The notes beneath the pieces were generated by a model. The model was not told the DNA's origin. It did no database searches and was given only the letters and a program-made list of their open reading frames with translations. 64,000 bases of DNA from JADKAV01 sp041393775 (GTDB taxonomy: Bacteria; Actinomycetota; Actinomycetes; S36-B12; UBA10799): assembly GCA_041393775.1 (NCBI GenBank), contig JAWKJM010000012.1:9056-73055 (forward strand), read 5' to 3'. The translations under genes and the position numbers were made by a program. Below, in pieces: positions 9,525-19,380 of the stretch (the first letter of the stretch is position 1; every line of letters begins with the position of its first letter).

Positions 9525-9670
9525 CCCCTCCATCTGCTGGCCGGGCTGGCTCCCGGCGGCCAGCAGATGGAGGCACGGAACCGGACAAAGCTGGCATAAG
9601 CCGCGCAATTCCCGCCATCCCTGGGCCGCGGAGACCGTTCGCAGAGCGAACCGGCCAGCAGATGGAGAGG
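9525..9670. repeat. Family B repeat, site 1
   Basis: A forward arm with CTCCATCTGCTGGCC (9525-9545) pairs with a reverse arm at 9557-9574, giving a tight hairpin 10 nt after the ATPase stop codon. A second reverse arm (9650-9670) lies further on, just upstream of the sirtuin promoter. Its forward partner is not recognisable here. Confidence 0.82.
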
Positions 9671-9723
9671 TTCTCTGTGGACGCGGCCTCGCCGGTTCCC
9701 CGGCCCACAGTGATACTTGGAGC

Positions 9724-10449
9724 GTGGCTACCGACCTCATCGAGCTCTGGGCTCGCAGCACCAAGGTGGCCGTGCTCACGGGGGCCGGCATGAGCACGGA
9801 CTCGGGGATCCCGGACTTCCGTGGGCCCAACGGGCTGTGGACCAAAGACCCGAACGCGGCCGCGATGTTCGACATCCAGACCTACATCGACGATCCGCAG
9901 GTCCGCCGACGGGCGTGGGAGGGCCGCCGGAACCACCCGGCGTGGAAGGCCCGGCCCAACCCTGGGCACCAGGCGCTGACCGCGCTGCAACGCCATGGCC
10001 GCCTCGGCGCGATCGTTACCCAGAACATCGACGGTTTGCACCAGAGTGCCGGGTCGCAGCAGGTGCTCGAACTACACGGCACGATCTGGGAGATCGAGTG
10101 CCTCGACTGCGGCGACCGGACTCCGACCGCCGAGGTGATAGCCCGTGAAGAAGCAGACCCGCGGTGTCCGAGGTGTGGCGGAATCCTGAAGACGGCCACG
10201 GTGTCCTTCGGGCAGCGCTTGGATCAGGCCGTGCTCGACGCGGCGATCAAGGCAGCGATTGAAGCCGACCTGCTCGTCGCGATCGGCACGAGCCTGCAGG
10301 TGATGCCGGCGGCGGGCCTGGCGGACATGGCCCAGCACCTGGCCATCGTCAACGCCGACCCGACCCTCTACGACGAGCAGGCCGATGTGGTGGTGCACGA
10401 GCCGATCGGCGCCGTGCTGCCCTCGGTTGCCCGGAGTCTGGCCACCTGA
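9724..10449 (+). CDS. cobB: NAD-dependent protein deacylase, sirtuin (SIR2/CobB family)
   Basis: The 241-residue sirtuin has the NAD-binding segment GAGMSTDSGIPDFRG (20-34), TQNIDGLH, the catalytic histidine H118 in LELHG, and a structural zinc site of four cysteines (C126, C129, C148, C151). It removes acetyl or other acyl groups from lysines of cytoplasmic proteins, producing nicotinamide and O-acyl-ADP-ribose. The residues that mark desuccinylases (Ala-rich loop with Tyr and Arg) are not clearly present. The GTG start has GATACT six bases upstream (9712-9717), so the message is probably leaderless. Confidence 0.9.
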   Translation: MATDLIELWARSTKVAVLTGAGMSTDSGIPDFRGPNGLWTKDPNAAAMFDIQTYIDDPQVRRRAWEGRRNHPAWKARPNPGHQALTALQRHGRLGAIVTQNIDGLHQSAGSQQVLELHGTIWEIECLDCGDRTPTAEVIAREEADPRCPRCGGILKTATVSFGQRLDQAVLDAAIKAAIEADLLVAIGTSLQVMPAAGLADMAQHLAIVNADPTLYDEQADVVVHEPIGAVLPSVARSLAT

Positions 10450-10476
10450 TCAGCGCGAGCCTGCGAGCATAGGCGC

Positions 10477-11328
10477 ATGACGACGGCCCTGCAGACCTCC
10501 CGCGGCACCTTCGAGTGCCTGATCGACGGCCCGGTGGACGGACCCTTGGTGATACTGCTGCACGGATTCCCCGAACTGAACTACTCGTGGCGCCACCAGA
10601 TCCCCGCGCTGGCGCAGGCCGGTTACCGGGTCCTGGCCCCCAACCAGCGCGGCTACCCCGGCTCGGAGCAGGGCGGTTCCTACGCGACGGCAGATCTGAC
10701 CTCCGACGTGATCGCGATGATCGACGCGATGGAGGCGGACAAGGCGGTCGTCGTGGGCCACGACTGGGGTGGCGGGGTGGCATGGACGACGGCCCAGTTG
10801 TACCCGCAGCGGGTGGACCGGCTCGTCGCGATGAACTGCCCGCCACCGTCGGTGCTCAAGCATGAACTGCTGACGAACCCGACGCAGACTGCCAAGTCCT
10901 GGTACATGTTCTTCTTCCAGCTCCCGGGCCTGCCCGAGAAGTTCGTCTCGAAGAACCTCCCCAAGACCCTGGTGGCCGGCTCGTTCAACCGCAAGGCGTG
11001 GAATCACGAGACCCTCCAGCCGTATGCCGACGCGTTCGCCACACCGGATGCAGCCCACGGTCCGGTGCAGTGGTACCGCGGCGCACTGCGTAAACCCACG
11101 ACGAAGCGACGACCCGCCCCGATCGCGTTGCCGGTCCTGATCATCTGGGGCCTTCAGGACCGCTTCCTGGGCCTGTCGATGGTCTCCCCGCAGGCGTTGC
11201 GCAAGGTGATCGCCTATGGCAACGAGCCGGACATCGTGCTGATAGAAGGGGCGGGCCATTTCGTGCAGAGCGAGGCACCGGATCAAGTGACGACGGCGCT
11301 GCTCAACTGGCTTGGGCCCGCGGGCTGA
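10477..11328 (+). CDS. Alpha/beta hydrolase, epoxide-hydrolase-like
   Basis: A 283-residue alpha/beta hydrolase. HGFPELNYSW (29-38) gives the oxyanion HGxP, the nucleophile elbow is GHDWGG with Asp96 rather than Ser, the acid is Asp228 in WGLQDRF, and the base is His261 in GAGHFVQ. An Asp nucleophile with the HGFPE motif is characteristic of epoxide hydrolases and haloalkane dehalogenases; the lid tyrosines that would decide for an epoxide hydrolase are plausible but not certain. It follows the sirtuin by 27 nt, and its own ATG has no strong ribosome-binding site. Confidence 0.8.
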   Translation: MTTALQTSRGTFECLIDGPVDGPLVILLHGFPELNYSWRHQIPALAQAGYRVLAPNQRGYPGSEQGGSYATADLTSDVIAMIDAMEADKAVVVGHDWGGGVAWTTAQLYPQRVDRLVAMNCPPPSVLKHELLTNPTQTAKSWYMFFFQLPGLPEKFVSKNLPKTLVAGSFNRKAWNHETLQPYADAFATPDAAHGPVQWYRGALRKPTTKRRPAPIALPVLIIWGLQDRFLGLSMVSPQALRKVIAYGNEPDIVLIEGAGHFVQSEAPDQVTTALLNWLGPAG

Positions 11329-11404
11329 CCCGGGCGGCTGCGTTTTCGGCGGGTGACGCCCGGCCGCCCCACTCTCGCCGGCGGGTGATCCGTCCGCGGA
11401 CAGA

Positions 11405-11514
11405 TTGTGACGAAGGTGCTGGCCGTCCTCGTGCGTTGTTACGAAGGTGGCCAGTCCGCGTCGTCAGGACCGCGCACCTTCGCAACAATGCGGGGATCAG
11501 GTCTGGCGACTTCG

Positions 11515-11520
<6 letters not shown>
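11405..11520. repeat. Family A four-arm repeat, site 2
   Basis: Forward arms at 11405-11422 and 11436-11452, reverse arms at 11472-11488 and 11505-11520. The element fills the gap between convergent genes. The outer reverse arm contains the TAA stop codon of the DUF255 gene on the minus strand (TTGTAACGAAG), so repeat and coding sequence overlap. Confidence 0.85.
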
Positions 11521-13443
<1,923 letters not shown>

Positions 13444-13486
13444 TCCTGTGACTCCTGACGAGTGGCACGTGCATCAGTTTTCCTTG

Positions 13487-13525
13487 AGTGATGCACGAGA
13501 GTGATGCACGAAATCGGCGTACGAT
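13487..13525. repeat. Island repeat R, left copy (tandem GTGATGCACGA)
   Basis: Two copies of GTGATGCACGA (13488-13498 and 13501-13511) stand in tandem, followed by a short stretch resembling the start of the larger repeat at 15399. The 26 bases 13487-13512 are identical to 16837-16862 at the other end of the island. This copy lacks most of the 68-bp right part of the repeat. Confidence 0.85.
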
Positions 13526-13549
13526 GGTTCTTCCAGCGTAGAGGGTCTC

Positions 13550-13858
13550 GTGGCGACGGCGTTCTCAGCCGAAGCTGCTCGCACAGGGCAAGCCGCGCAC
13601 CCTCGGAGGCAGCACGCACCCGCACCGGGCAGCAACAAGTACCAGGTGTACTTCAAGGCGCCCGCCGGCGAGGGCGAGCTGTGGAAGCGGGTGTTGCGCC
13701 GCGCTGCCTCCGAGGAGGAGGCCCGCAAGATCTTCGCCCAGGCCGAGGCCGCGCTGGACACCGAGAAGGACCTGCCTGTCGCTGCCGATGTGCGCGCGTC
13801 ACGAACGACCGTCGGCCGCGGCTCCAGCAGGAGTTCACCCGCGCCGGACTCCCGTGAC
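13550..13858 (+). pseudogene. Remnant, possibly N-terminal part of a phage-type integrase
   Basis: The frame from a GTG at 13550 codes a plausible protein start with KYQVYFKAPAGEGELWKR and ASEEEARKIFAQAEAALD. This resembles the N-terminal beta-sheet and linker of actinobacterial tyrosine recombinases. Protein-like sequence stops after roughly 85 residues (ADVRASRTT). The frame continues to 14035 but only through Ser/Arg-rich, compositionally odd sequence and a hairpin, and no catalytic R-H-R-Y residues follow. I read it as the stump of a recombinase that once mobilised the island; the family assignment rests on general pattern only. Confidence 0.4.
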
Positions 13859-13864
13859 TTGGCG

Positions 13865-13907
13865 ATCTTGAGTAGATCCTTCTGGCAGATGCCTAACTAC
13901 TCAAGAT
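13865..13907. repeat. Hairpin, ATCTTGAGTAG arms
   Basis: Perfect 11-bp inverted repeat: ATCTTGAGTAG at 13865-13875 and its complement at 13897-13907, with a 21-nt loop. GTGAC before the left arm and GTCAC after the right arm extend the pairing with a small asymmetry. It follows the recombinase-like remnant. Confidence 0.8.
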
Positions 13908-14044
13908 GTCACCCACCGGCGCGAGGCTCATCGAGGATCTGCAACGCCGGATCCAGCAATCGGTCGACTGAAACCCCAGCAAAAGGAAGATCGACAGGTT
14001 CGCAGAAGGTCGACTCTAATCTCTGCAAGAGGTAGATTCGCAAC

Positions 14045-15295
14045 ATGGCGACCTACCTGCCCCGCATCGCCGACGTGGAGCTGGAGCAGCGACTCGGCTA
14101 CATCGGCGCGGTCCTGATCGACGGGCCGAAGGCCTGCGGAAAGACCGCAACCGCGAGCCGCCACGCACAGACGGTGATCCGACTGGAGGAGGATCAGACA
14201 GCGCGCACCTGGGTGAGACTTGCTCCGGAACGGCTCTTCGAAGGCCCCACCCCGATCCTGTTCGACGAGTGGCAGGTCGAACCGAGGATCTGGAACAAGG
14301 TCCGCCGTCAGGTGGATGATCGCGACGGCAAGGGCCTCTTCATCCTCACCGGGTCAGCGACGCCAACCGACGACGCATCCCGGCACTCGGGCGCCGGACG
14401 TTTCTCGGTGATGAAGATGCGACCCATGAGCCTGTTCGAGTCCGGACACTCCAACGGAGAGATGTCGCTGGCCAGCCTCCTCCGGGGCGAACGCCAGACA
14501 GGGCTCGGCACCCACCTCAGCTTTGGCGAACTGCTCAACCGCATCGTGATCGGCGGCTGGCCCGAACTGATCGGAGTCGACGAAACCGACGCCCGACGCT
14601 GGCTGCGTGACTACCTCAGCAACATCGTCGAGGTGGACATTCAAGAACTCGGCTCACGTCGCGACCCGGCCAAGCTCCGAAGGCTCCTGGAGTCACTCGG
14701 GCGATCGGTTGGCCAAGCAGTCAAGGCCGTCGAACTCGCGAAAGATGTCGGCGGAGAGGACGGCCCCATCGCGAAGGAAACCCTGACGGCCTATCTCACC
14801 GCGCTCGACCGGCTCCACCTGCTCGACAACTCGCCAGCCTGGCTCCCCCACATGCGCTCGCGTGCCCGGCTGCGCACCGCGCCCGTCCGCTACTTCGTCG
14901 ACCCCTCCCTTGGCCCCGCCGCACTCGGCATCGGCACCAGCGAACTGATGACCGATCTGAATGCCCTGGGCCACCACTACGAAGCCCTCGTCATCCGCGA
15001 CCTCCGGATCTACGCACAACCTCTCGACGCTCGTGTCGAGTCCTGGCGCGACTCGAACGGACATGAGGTCGACGCGGTGGTCAGCATCGGGCCGAACAAG
15101 TGGGGAGCCTTCGAGGTGAAGCTCAGCCCCGACGCGGTCGACGAAGCCGCGGCCGCATTGCTCCACTTCAAGGCGAACGTGGACACGTCGCGGCACGGCG
15201 AGCCGTCCTGTCTCGGTGTCATCACCAGTACCGGCGCCGGCGGGCTTCGTGAGGACGGAGTCCACGTCATCCCGATCGGATGCCTTGGGCCCTGA
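14045..15295 (+). CDS. ATP-binding protein with DUF4143 domain
   Basis: The 416-residue protein has an N-terminal AAA ATPase domain with Walker A GPKACGKT (27-34), Walker B ILFDEWQ (D73, E74) and a sensor segment ILTGSATP. A C-terminal DUF4143 region (about 200-400) ends with a nuclease-like fold pattern, EVDAVV ... AFEVKLS. Such ATPases are common, often multicopy and mobile in actinobacteria; their function is unknown. The start has TAGATT at 14033-14038, six bases before the ATG, and a ribosome-binding site is not needed. Its place next to a Fic gene and between copies of repeat R marks it as part of an island. Confidence 0.85.
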   Translation: MATYLPRIADVELEQRLGYIGAVLIDGPKACGKTATASRHAQTVIRLEEDQTARTWVRLAPERLFEGPTPILFDEWQVEPRIWNKVRRQVDDRDGKGLFILTGSATPTDDASRHSGAGRFSVMKMRPMSLFESGHSNGEMSLASLLRGERQTGLGTHLSFGELLNRIVIGGWPELIGVDETDARRWLRDYLSNIVEVDIQELGSRRDPAKLRRLLESLGRSVGQAVKAVELAKDVGGEDGPIAKETLTAYLTALDRLHLLDNSPAWLPHMRSRARLRTAPVRYFVDPSLGPAALGIGTSELMTDLNALGHHYEALVIRDLRIYAQPLDARVESWRDSNGHEVDAVVSIGPNKWGAFEVKLSPDAVDEAAAALLHFKANVDTSRHGEPSCLGVITSTGAGGLREDGVHVIPIGCLGP

Positions 15296-15376
15296 CCGGG
15301 AGTCGTAGGATCGTGCACGAAGACCCCGGAGCGATCACTGTCCACGTGCCATATCGCCGGGGTTTCGCCCTTCGGC

Positions 15377-15466
15377 TGATACACGAATGTGATCCACTAA
15401 GCCCCGGAAACGGCGTCCCACGGCGATACGCGCTAACTCAGCACGAACCTCCACGCCCCCTTTGAC
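15377..15466. repeat. Island repeat R, middle copy
   Basis: Positions 15399-15466 match 16861-16928 at 63 of 68 bases in direct orientation. The preceding 20-odd bases also resemble the tandem GTGATGCACGA unit in degenerate form. The copy lies between the DUF4143 ATPase and the Fic gene, so the Fic gene is exactly bracketed by two copies. Confidence 0.88.
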
Positions 15467-15551
15467 GGCTCGTTACCGCGGTCCCGCAGCACGTCCGCAG
15501 GCCGCCTCGCACGCTCCGGCGCTCGGCATGCTCGTTTTGTGACACGCCGCG

Positions 15552-15590
15552 CCAACAATGTTCCACAACTAGGGATAGAGTGACATTGTG
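15552..15590 (+). promoter_or_regulatory. Probable fic promoter with inverted-repeat operator
   Basis: TAGAGT at 15576-15581 lies six bases before the GTG start, fitting a leaderless -10 box. It is enclosed by an inverted repeat, ACAATGT (15555-15561) and ACATTGT (15583-15589), whose right arm covers the start codon. A protein bound there would block initiation. No regulator gene is adjacent, so autoregulation by Fic or a partner is only a guess. Confidence 0.5.
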
Positions 15591-16793
15591 GACTTGAGCA
15601 TGTTCCAGAAGTCGGCGACGGGGACACTTGTCACGATCAATGGCCAAGACCCATTCCTGGGGCCGTGGCAGCACAAGGCATTCATCCCGAGTCCCTTGGC
15701 AGAAGACGGTCCCGACCTCTCTCCTCGGACACATCTCGTCATTGCCGACGCACGGGCTGCGCTGGCCGCGCTGGACAGCACAGCGCGGCAGCTCCCCAAT
15801 CCCACGTTGTTGCGCCTCCCCACGCTGCGACGCGAAGCCCAGAGCACATCCGCACTCGAGGGCACCTATGCCCCGCTCGCCCAGGTTCTCGTTGCCGACG
15901 ACGAGGAGCCGCCCACCCCCGAACTGACCGAGATCCTCAACTACGTCAGGGCGGCCAACTACGGATTCGCCTGGATCGCGGACGGGCGACTCATCTCGAC
16001 CGCGTTCCTGAGCGACCTCCAAGGCATCCTGATGCGCGGCACTGCGTTGGAGCCGGTCTCCGGTCACCTGCGAGACGTGCAGGTAGTGATCGGAAGGCGC
16101 GGGGACGCCGATCCCAAGGCGCACCCGGTCCACAACGCCCGTTTCGTACCGTCACCCGCCGGCGTCGATCTGGAGTCGGGCGTGGATGCACTCGTCGGGT
16201 GGCTCCGGGAGGACCATCAAGGCCACATCGATCCCGTCGTCGCCGCGGCAATGTCGCACTACCAGTTCGAGACGCTGCATCCCTTCCACGATGGCAATGG
16301 ACGTATCGGTCGCCTCCTCATCGTGCTGCACCTCGTGGCCGCCAGCGTCCTCAGCGAACCCACCTTGACCGTTTCCCCGTGGTTCGAGGCCCGGCGAGGA
16401 GACTACTACGACCGACTCCTCGCGGTCAGCACCGAGGGAGACTGGGACGCCTTCGTTGCCTTCTTCGCCGAGGGGCTTCGACAAGCCGCCGATAGCACGC
16501 ATGAGGAGATGCGGACGCTGGTAGCCGTCCAGGCCGAGCTGAAGGCGATCGTCCGAGCCTCTGCGCTCAGGGCCGACAGCGCCCAAGCCCTGGTCGACCT
16601 CGCCATCGCCAATCCCAGCTTCACCGTGCGCAAGGTCGAGGCCGACCTCGGCCTCTCCTACGGACGGGCCAACAAGCTGGTCGGGCAGCTCTGCGAGCTC
16701 GGGATCCTCGATGTCGTGGACGCCGACGCCTACAAGCGGCGGTTCTTCGCCCCGCGCGTGCTCGAGGTCCTGACAGCGCGAATCTCGGGCTGA
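15588..16793 (+). CDS. Fic family protein (class II, N-terminal inhibitory helix)
   Basis: The 401-residue protein carries the complete Fic active-site motif HPFHDGNGRIGR (231-242), with catalytic His231. In the N-terminal domain the motif STSALEGT (86-93) matches the inhibitory (S/T)xxxE(G/N) signature, with Glu91 expected to block ATP binding until relieved. By family it transfers AMP from ATP to hydroxyl groups of target proteins in the cytoplasm. The C-terminal region (about 325-401) looks like a winged helix (FTVRKVEADLGLSYGRANKL), so it may also bind DNA. It is bracketed by two copies of repeat R. Confidence 0.9.
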   Translation: MDLSMFQKSATGTLVTINGQDPFLGPWQHKAFIPSPLAEDGPDLSPRTHLVIADARAALAALDSTARQLPNPTLLRLPTLRREAQSTSALEGTYAPLAQVLVADDEEPPTPELTEILNYVRAANYGFAWIADGRLISTAFLSDLQGILMRGTALEPVSGHLRDVQVVIGRRGDADPKAHPVHNARFVPSPAGVDLESGVDALVGWLREDHQGHIDPVVAAAMSHYQFETLHPFHDGNGRIGRLLIVLHLVAASVLSEPTLTVSPWFEARRGDYYDRLLAVSTEGDWDAFVAFFAEGLRQAADSTHEEMRTLVAVQAELKAIVRASALRADSAQALVDLAIANPSFTVRKVEADLGLSYGRANKLVGQLCELGILDVVDADAYKRRFFAPRVLEVLTARISG

Positions 16794-16836
16794 GAACTCG
16801 GAGCTCGACCCAACCCAAGCAAGTCGGGATGGCCCC

Positions 16837-16928
16837 AGTGATGCACGAGAGTGATGCACGAAGCCCCGGAATCGGCGTCCAACGGCGATACGCGCTAACT
16901 CAGCACGAACCGCCACACCCCCTCTGAC
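16837..16928. repeat. Island repeat R, right copy (most complete)
   Basis: This copy joins the tandem GTGATGCACGA pair (16837-16862, identical to 13487-13512) to the 68-bp block (16861-16928, 63/68 identical to 15399-15466). It lies 44 nt after the Fic stop codon and just before the broken DUF255 copy. It is therefore the probable right boundary of the island. Confidence 0.88.
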
Positions 16929-16930
16929 CT

Positions 16931-16950
16931 GCGGTTTCGTCAGAAACCGC
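16931..16950. repeat. Short perfect hairpin
   Basis: GCGGTTTC, loop GTCA, GAAACCGC: an 8-bp perfect stem immediately after the right copy of repeat R. It could terminate transcription from fic, although no T-run follows. Confidence 0.65.
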
Positions 16951-16972
16951 TCACAGCCGTCGACCGATCAAC

Positions 16973-17133
16973 CTCGTGGCACCAGTGGCACGCCGCATAG
17001 CCGATGGAGACCAGGACCGGGACCTCCCGTTGCCGCTCTCGAAGGCCTCGTCGCACCACGGCCGCCAGTCGACGGGATTGTCGGCATGCTGCAGCAAGTA
17101 CGGGGAACTCGACGCGGCCAGGCGGTTGGGCAC
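16973..17133 (-). pseudogene. Broken N-terminal fragment of a second DUF255 gene
   Basis: The minus strand starts with the same signature as the intact gene at 11515-13443 (MPNRLAASSSPYLLQHADNP, then VDW). It shifts frame near 17025-17030 and continues in the next frame as VPVLVSIGYAACHWCHE before similarity stops at about 16973. The rest of the gene is missing. At the protein level it is clearly related to, but diverged from, the intact copy, so it is not a recent duplicate. It is probably the original gene of this locus, cut by the arrival of the island or by recombination with a second allele. Confidence 0.85.
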
Positions 17134-17191
17134 GGACCCATTGTCGTGCGCTTCAGGCGCAGGCGGCCAGCCCTGTCAGTGTCCGGGCCAC

Positions 17192-17362
17192 CTACATCGA
17201 ACCCGAGGCCAGGGCCACCACGTAGCCAGACACCGCACTGAGGACCAAAAGGGTCACGACGGATTTCACCGCATCCGCGCCTTTGCCGAACTCGCCGACC
17301 ATCCCCAGGATCACCCCGACGACGACGAACAGCAGAACTGTGGCGGCCAGCAGGACGGTCAT
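17192..17362 (-). CDS. Small hydrophobic protein of 56 residues
   Basis: The frame codes one long N-terminal membrane helix (MTVLLAATVLLFVVVGVILG) and a second hydrophobic stretch near the C-terminus (VVTLLVLSAVSGYVVALA), with a short charged loop (EFGKGADAVK) between. The start is firmly set by AAGGAG at the right distance before the ATG. I do not recognise a family. It stands just upstream, in the same orientation, of the broken DUF255 copy and may once have been its operon partner. Confidence 0.7.
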   Translation of the reverse strand: MTVLLAATVLLFVVVGVILGMVGEFGKGADAVKSVVTLLVLSAVSGYVVALASGSM

Positions 17363-17463
17363 GGCGGGACACTCCTTCGTGACTCGGTGTCTGTCTGAAC
17401 CCTATCGGGCGGGCCGACGTCGACCGGCGACTAGTGTCGGACGAAACCCGGCGAGGAGGATCG

Positions 17464-18426
17464 ATGCGAGCAGCCCAGGTCACGCGATTGGACGGACCCG
17501 AAGCAGTCGAAGTGGGCGAGGTCGAACCGCCGGCACCGACTGCTGAACAGGTCACGATCGACGTGCATTTCGCCGGCGTGACCTTCCCCGACGTCCTCCT
17601 GACCCGGGGCCAGTACCAGATCAAACCGCCGCCACCGTTCGTCCCGGGCAGTGAGGTGTCCGGGATCGTCACATCGGCACCCGCCGGCTCGGGATTCTCC
17701 GTCGGCGACCGGGTCGCCGCGTTCCCCGGCCTGGGCGGGTTCGGCGAGGTGGTCTGCGCGGATCCACGGATGGTGTTCACCCTGCCCGACGACATGGAGC
17801 TCGAATCCGCCGCGGCCCTTCCCATGAACTACCTCACGGTGCACTTCGCCTTGCGCCGGCGGGGCCAGTTGCAGGCCGGGGAGACCGTGCTCGTGCACGG
17901 CGCGGCCGGAGGCGTCGGGACCGCTGCCATCCAACTGGCCAAGGCGCTCGGGGCACGCGTGATCGCGGTCGTCTCCACGGACTCCAAGCGGGCGACCGCC
18001 TCTGATGCCGGCGCCGATGAGACGGTGCTCGCCGACGGTTTCCGGGAAGCGGTGGCGGCTTTGACCGACGGCCGCGGGGTGGATCTCGTGGTGGACCCGG
18101 TCGGCGGCGACCGCTTCACCGACTCGCTGCGCTGCCTGGCGCCGGAGGGCCGACTGCTGGTGATCGGTTTCACCGCCGGCGAGATCCCCACCGTCAAGGT
18201 CAACCGACTGCTGCTCAACAACATCAGCGTGGTGGGGGTCGGCTGGGGAGCGTTCTGGCTGGCGCGCCCGGAGTACTTGCAGGAGCAGTGGCACGAGTTG
18301 CTCCCGCTGCTGCCGCAGTTGCGTCCGGTCATCGACTCGGTCCACGAACTCGACCAGGTCACCGCCGCGCTGGGCCGGCTCGACGAGCGGCAGGTGCGCG
18401 GGAAGGTGCTGCTCGCGATGCGATAG
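17464..18426 (+). CDS. NADPH:quinone oxidoreductase family protein (zinc-free MDR)
   Basis: The 320-residue medium-chain reductase lacks zinc ligands. The N-terminal catalytic domain has FAGVTFPDVLLTRGQYQ, and the Rossmann segment is VHGAAGGVGTAAIQLA near residues 145-160. By family it reduces quinones or alkenals with NADPH in the cytoplasm; the substrate is unknown. The ATG at 17464 is chosen because GAGGAGG stands directly before it; an in-frame GTG 30 bases upstream has none. A family A repeat starts at the TAG stop codon. Confidence 0.85.
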   Translation: MRAAQVTRLDGPEAVEVGEVEPPAPTAEQVTIDVHFAGVTFPDVLLTRGQYQIKPPPPFVPGSEVSGIVTSAPAGSGFSVGDRVAAFPGLGGFGEVVCADPRMVFTLPDDMELESAAALPMNYLTVHFALRRRGQLQAGETVLVHGAAGGVGTAAIQLAKALGARVIAVVSTDSKRATASDAGADETVLADGFREAVAALTDGRGVDLVVDPVGGDRFTDSLRCLAPEGRLLVIGFTAGEIPTVKVNRLLLNNISVVGVGWGAFWLARPEYLQEQWHELLPLLPQLRPVIDSVHELDQVTAALGRLDERQVRGKVLLAMR

Positions 18427-18540
18427 TGACGAAGTTGCGGGGTCCGGAGCCGGATTGTCACGTTGTTGGGCGGTCCGAGCGGCCGCGACCGCGCACCTTC
18501 GTCACATGGCAGGGGGCCGCGTCCGCAACTTCGTCACAAT
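18424..18540. repeat. Family A four-arm repeat, site 3
   Basis: Outer arms carry the GAAGTTGCGG variant (18424-18442) and its complement CCGCAACTTC (18521-18540). Inner arms are a degenerate forward unit (18455-18473) and GCGCACCTTCGTCACA (18491-18506). The outer pair thus has its own matched core, different from the inner pair. The stop codon of the preceding gene lies in the first arm. Confidence 0.85.
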
Positions 18541-18597
18541 CGTGCCGCGGGCGGGTCGATCAAGCATCCTGCGACCACGCAGGGGATACTCGGGCCC

Positions 18598-19377
18598 GTG
18601 ACCACTGTTGTGTCTGTGCACTCATTCCGTGGCGGAACCGGCAAGAGCAACACCACTGCCAACGTTGCGGCGAACCTGGCGGCCGCGGGTTCCCGGGTCG
18701 CCGTGATCGACACGGACGTGCAGAGCCCCGGCATCCACACCCTGTTCGGATTCGACCAGGACTTCGAGCACACCCTCGACGACTACCTGTGGGGGAAGAT
18801 CGCGATCGGGGACGCCGTCCACGATGTCAGCGAGTTGGTCGGCGCACAGGAGTCCGGCGGCCGGTTGTTCCTCGTGCCCTCCAGCATGCAGGCCACCGAC
18901 ATCGCGCGGATCCTGCGCGACGGGTACGACGTGGTGCGGCTCAACGAGGGGTTCCGGGAACTCGCCGCGTCGTTGGACCTCGACTTCCTGTTCATCGACA
19001 CCCACCCCGGCCTCAACGAGGAGACGATGCTGTCGATCACGGTCAGCGACATCCTGCTCCTGCTCCTGCGACCCGACCAACAGGACTTCCAGGGCACCGC
19101 GGTGACCGTGGACATCGCACGGCGGCTGTCGGTACCCGACCTGCAACTGGTCCTGAACAAGGTGCCGGACGTGGTCGATCTCGACGACCTGCGCGCGCAG
19201 ATGGACAGCGCCTATGCGGCCCCGACCGCCGCGATCCTGCCACTGTCCACGGAGGTGGTGATCAACGCCTCCGGGAGCCTGTTCAGCCTCACGCACCCGG
19301 ACCACGCCTGGTCACAGGGAATCCGCGACATCGTCGGCGTCCTGCAGGGCCGTGAGAACGCCGAACCCGCGGTGTAG
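18598..19377 (+). CDS. ParA/MinD-like P-loop ATPase
   Basis: The 259-residue cytoplasmic ATPase has a deviant Walker A RGGTGKSNTT (11-20) and VIDTDVQSPGIH. The conserved signature lysine of ParA/MinD (KGGxGKT) is an arginine here. DFLFIDTHPGLNEE is the Walker B/A' region. It lacks a DNA-binding N-terminus and an amphipathic MinD tail. Only 3 nt separate it from the HAMP membrane protein downstream, so the two probably work together, for instance in positioning or switching a membrane complex. The GTG start has GATACT seven bases upstream (18585-18590). It is not beside a ParB or the origin. Confidence 0.8.
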   Translation: MTTVVSVHSFRGGTGKSNTTANVAANLAAAGSRVAVIDTDVQSPGIHTLFGFDQDFEHTLDDYLWGKIAIGDAVHDVSELVGAQESGGRLFLVPSSMQATDIARILRDGYDVVRLNEGFRELAASLDLDFLFIDTHPGLNEETMLSITVSDILLLLLRPDQQDFQGTAVTVDIARRLSVPDLQLVLNKVPDVVDLDDLRAQMDSAYAAPTAAILPLSTEVVINASGSLFSLTHPDHAWSQGIRDIVGVLQGRENAEPAV

Positions 19378-19380
19378 CCC

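Noticed and set aside
18463..18597. Upstream extension of the ParA-like gene
   Set aside because: The extension translates the family A repeat; GTG 18598 has a -10 box at the right distance and gives the standard N-terminus.
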